Source: Mucilaginibacter phenanthrenivorans
GTDB taxonomy: Bacteria; Bacteroidota; Bacteroidia; Sphingobacteriales; Sphingobacteriaceae
DNA: 64,000 nucleotides
Direction: 5' to 3'
NCBI RefSeq assembly: GCF_024721155.1
Contig: NZ_JAHVAP010000013.1
Span: 1-64,000, forward strand
The translations under genes and the position numbers were made by a program. Positions 55,125 through 62,599 of the stretch are shown here, one piece after another. The notes under the pieces were generated by a model. That model saw nothing but the letters and a program-made list of their open reading frames with translations, did not search any database and was not told the DNA's origin. The stretch's first letter is position 1; every line of letters begins with the position of its first letter.

Positions 55125-56039
55125 TCATTTAGGTTGTATGTTGTTTAGGTAATCAACGGCTTTCGACGCTTCACTGGCAGCAATAAAAATCGAGCGATTG
55201 TTTTCTTTGATTACTTTAAGCCAATGGTCAATATACCCAGCATGGTCGCCCTTTTCAACCGTTGCAAGCCCAAAGCCTGCGGAGAGGAATGCCGCCCCAA
55301 ACTCGGCGACTAATTCCTCCAGTGCATATTGCTGATCGCCGAACCGTTTGCCGCCTTCCCTGTTCAAACGGTTCCTGGCGCCTGTCCAATGAACCAGTTC
55401 ATGCATTGTTGATGAATAAAAGGCCTCGGTTGCGGAACAGGTTTTGGTGTCCTGGAACGTTTCGGGATAGGGCATCAAAATTTTATCGGACACCAGGTCA
55501 TAACATGGCCCACCGTCGTGTTGCTCAATAATTGCGTGGGTATGTGCCAAAAAATCATCAATGACATCAATTTTCTCAATGAGCGATTTTGTTGGTTCCT
55601 GATTGGCCTCACCGGGAACATAACTTGCAAGTTGGGATCGGTTAAAGACTTTATAGGTTTTGAGGAATGGTAGTTTTTTTACTTCGCCTTCGACTTCTTT
55701 CTCAACCGTATCGTAATAGATGATAAGGCTTCCCTGCTCGTCCTTCTTGATGAATTCATTGCGTTGATTCCACTGGTAATAGCCAGCCCATTCGTTTGTT
55801 GGAAAATTATTCTTGACGGCTGAACACCAAAGAAGAATAATATTCATGCCCTGGTAAAAATTCTTGGTGGTAAAATTATATGGCAGGCTTAACGCCTTAT
55901 GACTTGCGCCGGCCCAGGGTTTCTCCCACGGTATGACCCCGGCTTCCAATTGTTCGATAATAATATCGGTTACCCGTTGATAGGCATCCTTGATTTTTAC
56001 GTCTTTGGTTAATTCTTTTGTTTGCGCGACAGTTTCCAT
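55125..56039 (-). CDS. ArdC-like ssDNA-binding protein with zincin-type domain
   Basis: 304 residues. N-terminal ArdC-like part (YQRVTDIIIEQLEAGVIPWEKPWAG...) and C-terminal polyvalent metallopeptidase-like part with HELVH (213-217) and a distal EELVAEFGAAFL glutamate. ArdC proteins bind single-stranded DNA and can protect incoming plasmid DNA from restriction. Two other mobile-element genes (DUF2958 and Dam-like methylase) lie just upstream on the same strand, so an establishment or antirestriction block is likely. Confidence 0.88.
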   Translation of the reverse strand: METVAQTKELTKDVKIKDAYQRVTDIIIEQLEAGVIPWEKPWAGASHKALSLPYNFTTKNFYQGMNIILLWCSAVKNNFPTNEWAGYYQWNQRNEFIKKDEQGSLIIYYDTVEKEVEGEVKKLPFLKTYKVFNRSQLASYVPGEANQEPTKSLIEKIDVIDDFLAHTHAIIEQHDGGPCYDLVSDKILMPYPETFQDTKTCSATEAFYSSTMHELVHWTGARNRLNREGGKRFGDQQYALEELVAEFGAAFLSAGFGLATVEKGDHAGYIDHWLKVIKENNRSIFIAASEASKAVDYLNNIQPK

Positions 56040-56100
56040 CGTTTAGTCCTTTTCAATTAAAAGTTCCAAGCCCTGCGGGATTGCAGGACTTGGAATATGT

Positions 56101-56478
56101 TTATAGTTTCAACTTCAGCGCAATGTTGTTTAGGGTTGTTTCATCAGTAACGATCTCGCCGGCTTCGTATGCCGCATTGGCGTAAACGCTCATTTGATGT
56201 GTGCCTTCAAACGACAGATCGCGTTCAAGGAATCGCAAAATATCCTGGGCGTTTTCTAATTCGCTAATGAAAACCGTTCCCAATTCCGGGAAGCCCATTC
56301 CAAGGTCACAAAGTCCGAAGGCTATGTCGCTGTCTTCCGGGTCAAGTTCGCTGATTAACCATGTACAGTCGGTGCAGGTCATAAACAGTTTTACAACGGG
56401 CGGATGATCCTTGTGAGAAGTTTGATCCCTCCCGTTTTCGATGAGTTTCTCGTATTGTGATTTGGTAAAAAGTTTCAT
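56101..56478 (-). CDS. DUF2958-family protein
   Basis: 125 residues. KLFTKSQYEKLIENG, PVVKLFMTCTDCTWLISELDPEDSDIAFGLCDLGMGFPELGTVFISELE and FLERDLSFEG fit DUF2958, a family found on plasmids and integrative elements with unknown function. The two halves match the family's compact alpha/beta order. Shared upstream region with the 48956 gene. Confidence 0.8.
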   Translation of the reverse strand: MKLFTKSQYEKLIENGRDQTSHKDHPPVVKLFMTCTDCTWLISELDPEDSDIAFGLCDLGMGFPELGTVFISELENAQDILRFLERDLSFEGTHQMSVYANAAYEAGEIVTDETTLNNIALKLKL

Positions 56479-56532
56479 TTTGAAGCCTTTTCTGTTAGTG
56501 TTGATGGTTGCAAAAGATGGCCAACCGGAAGA

Positions 56533-56634
56533 ATAGTGACGAAACCGGCTGTAATTTTGGATGGGCGGGTGAATGCCGAAGGCAGAGGAAAATAATAGTT
56601 GGCGTCGGCAGCGGCTTCGGTTAATCTTTTGAAA
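56533..56634 (-). promoter_or_regulatory. Shared upstream element, copy 2
   Basis: Counterpart of 49344-49433. Contains the blocks AACCGGCTGT, GGAAAATAATAGTTGG, GGCTTCGGT and AATCT in the same order, upstream of the DUF2958 gene. Divergence between blocks while blocks are kept suggests selection on them. Confidence 0.45.
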
Positions 56635-56681
56635 TAACCGTTGGCACGTACTGACAGGAAATTCACGAAAAAAACAAGAGC

Positions 56682-57515
56682 CTAATTCACATCGTAATTG
56701 CGAATAAGTAGCTCATTCACGATAAGTCGGCTATTTGGATTTCCGGCAATATTCCTGCGACCCTGGACCATTTCGATTTTGTAATCCTGATACAACTTGC
56801 GGATAAAAGGCGTATCTGCGTTCGAAAGTAAAAATCGGATACCAGAGTGGTTCAATCTGTCACATGCCAGCTTTAGCCGAATCTGGTCATCCTTGCCGAA
56901 ACCACAATCCGTATAAGCGGTAAACGAATTGTTAGCGACGGTATCATAGGGAGGGTCGAGGTAGACAAAGCTATCTTTTATCACCGTCTTCAAAACATCT
57001 TCGAAATCGACGCTTGTGATGATGCCGTCTGCGATGCATAAATATTCGCCAACTGCCGTAAGGTTATCGGGGGAAACGACGTCGACGTTTTTCCGGTAGC
57101 CGTAGCCGACATTAAACTTACCGGCGCGATTAACCCGGTACAACCCGTTAAAGCAGGTTTTATTCAGGTAGATAATCCGGGCGGCTCTTGCCAAAGAATC
57201 AACTGCGGAATAGTTGGCATGGCAGTCTAATGCCCTCACTGCATAAAATTCATGCTCGGTGTTCCTGAAGAGTTCCAAATATTTAATCAGGGAGTACACA
57301 TTGTATTTTACTGCATTATAGGCGTTTATAAGTTCATGGTTAAGATCGTTTACGACGTACCGATTTGGCTGTAGCGCCAGTAGTACTTCCCCGTCGCCCA
57401 AAAACGGTTCGTAGTAACAGGAATAGTTTTTCGGGATGTATTTGAGGATTTCGGGTAACAATTTTCTTTTTCCACCAGCCCATTTTAAAAAAGGCTTAAG
57501 TTGTGTTGGCTGCAT
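56682..57515 (-). CDS. Dam-type DNA adenine N6-methyltransferase
   Basis: 277 residues, D12-class. FLKWAGGKRKL at about 9-19 (motif I, with W in place of the usual first residue) and the catalytic DPPYDT (about 192-197) are clear. It methylates the amino group of adenine in a short target, probably GATC-like, but the target cannot be read from sequence. No partner nuclease is seen, so it is an orphan methylase that likely shields the element. Confidence 0.9.
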   Translation of the reverse strand: MQPTQLKPFLKWAGGKRKLLPEILKYIPKNYSCYYEPFLGDGEVLLALQPNRYVVNDLNHELINAYNAVKYNVYSLIKYLELFRNTEHEFYAVRALDCHANYSAVDSLARAARIIYLNKTCFNGLYRVNRAGKFNVGYGYRKNVDVVSPDNLTAVGEYLCIADGIITSVDFEDVLKTVIKDSFVYLDPPYDTVANNSFTAYTDCGFGKDDQIRLKLACDRLNHSGIRFLLSNADTPFIRKLYQDYKIEMVQGRRNIAGNPNSRLIVNELLIRNYDVN

Positions 57516-57572
57516 GCAGATTTCCTTTCATGCTGTGTTGGGTTGAAGTGTTGAAAATGGCTGTCGTGGGGC

Positions 57573-58058
57573 TTACGGGATAAGCCCATTATCTGCAAAG
57601 GAATAATAGCCATCCGATGTCAAAATAATGTGTTCGACCACTTTGATGTCGAGTATCCTGCCGCCCTCAATCAGCCTGTTAGTCAATTCAATGTCCGCGC
57701 CGCTTGGACTGTTATTGCCGGACGGGTGATTGTGAGCCGCAATGATTTTTGAGGCTTTGCCTTTTAATGCCGCCATGAAGACAAGTTTGGGGTCGGCAAA
57801 GCACGCCGATAACCCACCGCTTGAAATATCGCAGATGCCGAGGCAATTATTTCGGATGTCGAGCAACACAATTTTGAATTGCTCGACTAATCCAATCCTG
57901 TTCTCATCCCATGAGGCGCGCAGTACCTTGTGGGCGAGTTGGGATTTGTTGATATATGGTCGGGATTCGGGAGGTATGCTGTTGCGGTAGACTAATTCAA
58001 CTTCAGCAACTTTGTATAGGGAAACGGCATCAAACTGGTGCATGTGGAACCTTTGCAA
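57573..58058 (-). CDS. RadC-like JAB-domain protein
   Basis: 161 residues. JAMM/MPN+ motif with Glu59, H109-X-H111, S119 and D122 (HNHPSGNNSPSGAD). RadC-like proteins of this size are common in mobile elements of Bacteroidota; isopeptidase or DNA-repair roles are unproven. Its start overlaps the primase gene's end by 29 bases, so the two are coupled. Confidence 0.88.
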   Translation of the reverse strand: MQRFHMHQFDAVSLYKVAEVELVYRNSIPPESRPYINKSQLAHKVLRASWDENRIGLVEQFKIVLLDIRNNCLGICDISSGGLSACFADPKLVFMAALKGKASKIIAAHNHPSGNNSPSGADIELTNRLIEGGRILDIKVVEHIILTSDGYYSFADNGLIP

Positions 58059-58965
58059 TTGGATAGCCTAAATTATCCATGTGCCACGCATTAACATCTT
58101 TGTGGCCTTTATAGAGTTTGTTTACAGGGGTATGCCGAAGATTTTCCTCCATTTTGCAAAATTCCGCCATAAGCCGGGTAGCCTTATCGCCTGCGTCGTC
58201 GTTATCAAACCAGGTATGGACAACGCGATAGCCGTAGTCTTTGATGTAAGCCATACCCTCCCGCAAGCAGGATAATGAGTTTAAGACAATGACATCATCG
58301 TTGTGCTCTTTGCCTGCAGGGGTTTGCAAAAAAGTCAGATAATCCATCACACCTTCAAACAGGTGAATATTTGGGGGCTTCGGGATTTTGCCACGGATGA
58401 ACGTAATACTCTTTTTGCCGAGACAGCCCTTAAAAAACGGATTCCGTAATTCGTAACCGTATTTTTCATTTCTAAAGCCAAGCGCACAAAAAGTTTTGCC
58501 GGTATTTTTATTAAGAAACCAAACTTCTTTTAAATGCTTTTCCGCAATTTCGCGATAGATACCACGGCTTTCAAGGTATTTGATCAGCCCGATGTTTTTG
58601 ATTTTCGAAACTGACTTTTTAACAAGTTTGCTGTCTTCTTTTGAAAAATCTGCCAAACCAAAATCAGGAATTGGCGGAAATCCGCTACCCGTCACGTTTT
58701 TTAAATACCGTAAGGAATCGCTAACAGTGTTATCAAATCCCTGGCCACCTAAATAGCGGCGCGTAAAATCGATAATGTCGCCCCCGCTGCCCTCCCCATG
58801 GTCGTACCATTGATTTTTTTGTTTGTTCAGGTGAAAGCTTGCGGTTCTTTCGTCGCGCCAGGGCGACCGATAGTAGGCGTTTGAACTATCTTCGCGTACC
58901 GGTTGCAAACCAATTTTTTCTAGAATTTCGGAAATAGGTATCGTCTTCGCTTGTTCGACGTTCAT
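58030..58965 (-). CDS. Primase-like protein with Toprim domain
   Basis: 311 residues. N-terminal CHC2-like segment (about 25-70, YRSPWRDERTASFHLNKQKNQWYDHGEGSGGDII) without the zinc-binding cysteines, as is usual in Bacteroidota mobilization primases. C-terminal Toprim domain with the HLFEGVMDYL glutamate motif and the VHTWFDNDDAGDKA DxD motif. Would prime replication of the transferred strand or the excised element. Confidence 0.85.
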   Translation of the reverse strand: MNVEQAKTIPISEILEKIGLQPVREDSSNAYYRSPWRDERTASFHLNKQKNQWYDHGEGSGGDIIDFTRRYLGGQGFDNTVSDSLRYLKNVTGSGFPPIPDFGLADFSKEDSKLVKKSVSKIKNIGLIKYLESRGIYREIAEKHLKEVWFLNKNTGKTFCALGFRNEKYGYELRNPFFKGCLGKKSITFIRGKIPKPPNIHLFEGVMDYLTFLQTPAGKEHNDDVIVLNSLSCLREGMAYIKDYGYRVVHTWFDNDDAGDKATRLMAEFCKMEENLRHTPVNKLYKGHKDVNAWHMDNLGYPIAKVPHAPV

Positions 58966-59020
58966 CGAGCGCTCCTGGTAAATTAAAATTGAGATGGATT
59001 ATTTTAGAAAGAAAAGCGGG

Positions 59021-59218
59021 CTAGCGTCGCATTCGGCTTGCTATAAATTCATCGAGAACGGATTGTCTGTACCGGACTGCTGCACCGATCTTGATTGGCT
59101 GCAAGTCGTAGCGTTTTGTGCAGTCCCATACCGCGAGCGTATTGGAGTTGCTTAAACCGATATATGCAGCAGCCTCCAGTCGGTTCAGCAGCGGATCATC
59201 ATTTGTAATGTTTGACAT
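59021..59218 (-). CDS. Helix-turn-helix (excisionase-like) protein
   Basis: 65 residues: LNRLEAAAYIGLSNSNTLAVWDCTKRYDLQPIKIGAAVRYRQSVLDEFIASRMRR, an HTH-17-type winged helix for DNA binding. Second such protein of the element, 55 bases upstream of the primase gene on the same strand, so probably the regulator of the primase-RadC transcript or an excisionase. Confidence 0.75.
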   Translation of the reverse strand: MSNITNDDPLLNRLEAAAYIGLSNSNTLAVWDCTKRYDLQPIKIGAAVRYRQSVLDEFIASRMRR

Positions 59219-59913
59219 TCATGTTCCTTCTGTTTTGATTCTACTTCGTTGTTTCGTAACGATGGGTTGAATACTTGAAAAGGAACTCGAAAGTCAAATA
59301 CAATCGACATGATTAATGCCTGTTAATACCAATATATGTTTATGTATTTCATACATATTTGGAAACACGGTCCAGGCGTAATAAGGGCAGACTGTCTAAG
59401 AACATCAGCTAAAAAGTAGTCATATATTTAAAAATTTTAGACTTTTGATTTACAGTCTTTGGCTGAAAATGCGCTGTATATTTAGGCAGTGCGGGAGAGA
59501 TGTATATCCATTATGTTACATTTTTAGTTAAGCCGAATTGTCAATCCGCAAGACCATATTACACTGCTTATTCATGATTATTAAATCATCGATAGACATA
59601 GAGATTAAAACGATTAATCAAAAAACAAGAAACTGACTAAATCTATATTTAACAAAATAGAAATTAGAGGCTATTTTAATAGTGGACTTGAATTTATAGA
59701 GTGTAAGCCTTTCGGTTATATAAAAAGCAACAATGAACGTATAATAATCTGGGCCGACCAAGAAGTATTGCAAAAACGGTTCTGGCAGTTAATGCAGCGT
59801 TATAGGTTTGTGATTTATAGATAGTTAAGCATGGGTATTATTCTAAATATTATTTGTTATTAATATTTTTTTATGGATATTAGTATCATCTAATCATCCC
59901 TTATCCAACAAAC
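59219..59913. other. AT-rich intergenic region with a possible decayed small gene
   Basis: No intact gene larger than 30 codons. From ATG 59574 a 20-codon frame (MIIKSSIDIEIKTINQKTRN) stops at 59634. The DNA to 59824 is open in a second frame encoding KSIFNKIEIRGYF... ending in RYRFVIYR. The first frame's IEIKTINQK and the second frame's IEIRGYF suggest, weakly, one frameshifted gene. The rest is AT-rich and may hold the element's right end. Confidence 0.4.
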
Positions 59914-60648
59914 ATGACCCCAAAACGAAAAAAACCAGTTTTGACCAGTTTAATCCAACTGTTCACCCGCAAAACATTAAAAGAATTATCCGAAACAAGC
60001 TTTTTAAAATCTCATCAATATAATTGGGGGGTAGACCGTATTGTTTCTATCGTAAATAAGGATACAAGTGTAAAATCTCAGATAGGAAATACTTGCACTG
60101 GTTATTCCACTATTGCAGCATTAGAAAACAAACTTGGCGGCACAATCGATCTTTCTGAAAATTCATTGTGGAGTTTTTATCAAGCCTACAGTTTAGAAAA
60201 AGCAATTGGAGCAGCCGAAGCTAATCTTATTTTAGAAAATAGATATTGGCCAGAACATCAGAATCACCCTACAGCTGGTACGGAAAATAAAGGGAGATTT
60301 CAACTTAAAACCTGCGTTAAGCTTGATCGGGACTATTCCAAGGTATTAAATGCAATTGACAATGGAAATCCTTGCGTCGTCGCTCTTAACACCCCCAAAG
60401 ATTTAGCTAAATATTATCCGCAAGTTGAAGCAACATCGGCTCTTTATCTTAGAAAAGGACATGCGCTATGTGTATCAGGATATAAAGTAGAAAATGGAAA
60501 AGGGTATTTTCTTGTCAAAAACTCTTGGGGGCCAGACATCGGCTTACATGGTTATCAATATATTGCATTTGCTGTTTACGATGTTAATGGATATATTATA
60601 TTTTGGGAAGTTGACGATGTGTACGACAAAGGAGAGCAAAAACGGTAG
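59914..60648 (+). CDS. Cytoplasmic papain-like (C1) cysteine peptidase
   Basis: 244 residues. Catalytic residues are in order: Gln57 and Cys61 in SQIGNTCTGYS, His183 in KGHALCVSGY, Asn203 in VKNSWG. No signal peptide, propeptide or membrane segment is seen, so it is probably active in the cytoplasm, unlike most bacterial C1 enzymes. It sits alone at the edge of the mobile region, next to a tRNA remnant. A toxin/defence or host-manipulating role is possible but unproven. Confidence 0.85.
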   Translation: MTPKRKKPVLTSLIQLFTRKTLKELSETSFLKSHQYNWGVDRIVSIVNKDTSVKSQIGNTCTGYSTIAALENKLGGTIDLSENSLWSFYQAYSLEKAIGAAEANLILENRYWPEHQNHPTAGTENKGRFQLKTCVKLDRDYSKVLNAIDNGNPCVVALNTPKDLAKYYPQVEATSALYLRKGHALCVSGYKVENGKGYFLVKNSWGPDIGLHGYQYIAFAVYDVNGYIIFWEVDDVYDKGEQKR

Positions 60649-60685
60649 CGTAAAATTCACAAAAATTACGCCTTTGAAAGATTGA

Positions 60686-60727
60686 TGAGCGTAACAGGGA
60701 TTGAACCTGTGACGTCTTCCATGTCAA
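60686..60727 (-). tRNA. Remnant of tRNA-Val(GAC) 3' part (probable att core)
   Basis: Minus-strand reading gives anticodon loop TTGACAT, 3' anticodon stem GGAAG, T-stem ACAGG with loop TTCAATC and CCTGT, acceptor strand TACGCTC and discriminator A. The 5' half is absent: to the right the sequence leaves tRNA at once. This is what an integration into a tRNA gene leaves at the far end, with the inserted element on the 5' side (higher coordinates). Confidence 0.7.
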
Positions 60728-61092
60728 TGAGCGAAAATTCTATAAGATAGGCGCTCAAACGGTTGAAGTGTTAAAAGATTTTCAACTTCTTTTTCCTTGT
60801 CACTTAGTGTAGAACAATTAGCTAACAATTGACTGAATGTGTCAACCATTAGGCAAGAGTAAACCGTACTTTGATAAAAGTTTTCAATGGATCCGAATTT
60901 TAGATGGATTACTTTCTTATCTATACCTACATCTAATTTATTTTTATCGAATTCCTGAACTTTATGAAACATTTCATCAAACGTTTTGGCATAATTCTGA
61001 ATCTCGGGAAATGCTTTTCCTTGTTCCAACGATTTTGAGATTATGTAGTTTAATAGTATAGAGTAGTTTCGTTGTATATTTTTCATAAACAT
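60724..61092 (-). CDS. Small hypothetical protein whose stop lies in the tRNA remnant
   Basis: 122 residues, helical, no family recognised. Its stop codon TGA (60724-60726) is the TGA of the tRNA anticodon loop TTGACAT, so the att sequence ends the frame. It is 59 bases after the 339-residue membrane gene, same strand, and probably the last gene of the kinase operon. The last few residues may be read from the att junction. Confidence 0.6.
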   Translation of the reverse strand: MFMKNIQRNYSILLNYIISKSLEQGKAFPEIQNYAKTFDEMFHKVQEFDKNKLDVGIDKKVIHLKFGSIENFYQSTVYSCLMVDTFSQLLANCSTLSDKEKEVENLLTLQPFERLSYRIFAH

Positions 61093-61151
61093 GTCCCTCT
61101 GTTCAACAATTGTTTATACTGCAAATAATAAATACAAGTCAAATTACAAAA

Positions 61152-62171
61152 TCACCTTTTGCGAATAATTTTATTATACGAGTGACTATTTATGCAATCA
61201 ATATATAAATTTCTATCCAGTTCGTCAGTTATATTTTCTGAAATAATTTTAATGGCCGTTGCCAGGTCTTTTGCTTTGTAATACAATCCAGCTAATGTAT
61301 AATAAAACATGTTCTTTTCTATATAGTTGCTCTCCATTTTTGAGAATGCTGGATTTTTAACAAAATTTAACATAAAATTTATCCCTGCTTTGGTGCGCTT
61401 AAACTTTTTGCTGTTTTCATCTTTGCCATCCAAAAAATAACTTGTTCCCACATCAATGACTGTATTAACCATTCTGTCATAATATTCACTACTATTTTCG
61501 TTGTTTAATCGCTCTAACAATTTGACCCCTTTTCTTTGCGCCTTTCGATATTCTGAAGTGTTAATCAAGTCATTTACCTCTCTGTACATAACATTAAACG
61601 AGATAAAATGTGTGTATAAAATTTTCTCCATCTCCACATAGGAAAGAATAATACTTGCTACAATAACAAGTATGCTCGTCAAGAGATGATCCAAGATAAA
61701 ACCCGAATAGATACCGAGAATTATTATCGTATACCACCAGGCAAAAAAGAAACTAAAATAATTTTCTTTAAATATTTTCGTATTTGGAAGACTTTTACGC
61801 CCCCTCAAGAGAATTCCTTTAAAAAAAATAATGAACATATAAAACCATAGTAAACATGCTAAAAGGTAACAAATTTTTAACGGGTACATTCCTTTCGGCG
61901 TTATTTCGCTAAAAACGCTAATGGTTTTATCTGTACCAATTCTGACTAGAATTGAAATCAGTGCGAAGCCTTCTATCAATACAAATTCGTGGCCAGATGT
62001 TTTTAATTTCGTCATATATTGCGGCCCTACTAACCCTTCGTCTTGAAATTCGTCATCCTCGGCGTGATGATTATGTTCTTTAGAATCAGAAGCTGACGTA
62101 AACACGAAAAGTGCTATTGGGAAAAAACAATACTCCACTACTAGGAAGAAAAACTCTGATAAAGTTTTCAT
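61152..62171 (-). CDS. Membrane protein with C-terminal helical repeat domain
   Basis: 339 residues. About five membrane helices (5-25, 55-75, 90-115, 130-155, 158-175), with an acidic His-rich loop after the first (DSKEHNHHAEDDEFQDE), and a C-terminal domain (about 195-335) of alpha-helical repeats resembling TPRs. Its start overlaps the receiver gene by 4 bases. Probably the effector or membrane partner of the kinase/receiver pair; family not recognised. Confidence 0.65.
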   Translation of the reverse strand: MKTLSEFFFLVVEYCFFPIALFVFTSASDSKEHNHHAEDDEFQDEGLVGPQYMTKLKTSGHEFVLIEGFALISILVRIGTDKTISVFSEITPKGMYPLKICYLLACLLWFYMFIIFFKGILLRGRKSLPNTKIFKENYFSFFFAWWYTIIILGIYSGFILDHLLTSILVIVASIILSYVEMEKILYTHFISFNVMYREVNDLINTSEYRKAQRKGVKLLERLNNENSSEYYDRMVNTVIDVGTSYFLDGKDENSKKFKRTKAGINFMLNFVKNPAFSKMESNYIEKNMFYYTLAGLYYKAKDLATAIKIISENITDELDRNLYIDCINSHSYNKIIRKR

Positions 62172-62599
62172 GAGTTGCTTTTGATTAAAAATTCATAGAT
62201 AGTAGAAAATAAAAGCCTTGATGGAGTAATCAAAGAATATTTTTTTATGTGAGTCGCCTTAAGTTTAGCACAAAGGCGCTTGGCCTCGTTTGTCCCGTCA
62301 CCTGTAAAAGCAATAAGGCCTACTTTTTTATTTAACTTCCGAATTTCTTTCATTAGTACGATGCCAAGTCTTGATTCCAAGCTCTGCCGCTTGGCATTTT
62401 CATCTAAATCCAGGTCAATGACGAGCAAATCAACTGCTGGATTCTCCTTAAACAGTTTAAATGCATAATTTTTTGTTGCGGCGGATAGAACTATTATACT
62501 AATTCCTGGCATCGTTTCCAGCTTACTTGATATGTAATTACGATAACTTAAGGAATCATCAACGACAATAATTAAAAAGGTCCTATTTATTTCTTCCAT
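62168..62599 (-). CDS. Stand-alone response-regulator receiver
   Basis: 143 residues, CheY-like. Acidic pair in IIVVDDSL (about 13-14), phospho-acceptor region LLVIDLDLDE (about 60), Thr in LIAFTGDG and Lys in IKKYSL. No output domain, so it acts by protein contact. It overlaps the kinase gene by 13 bases and the membrane protein gene by 4 bases, so all three are tightly coupled. Confidence 0.85.
   Translation of the reverse strand: MEEINRTFLIIVVDDSLSYRNYISSKLETMPGISIIVLSAATKNYAFKLFKENPAVDLLVIDLDLDENAKRQSLESRLGIVLMKEIRKLNKKVGLIAFTGDGTNEAKRLCAKLKATHIKKYSLITPSRLLFSTIYEFLIKSNS

Noticed and set aside
60686..60727. A functional tRNA gene
   Set aside because: The 5' acceptor strand, D-arm and 5' anticodon stem are missing.
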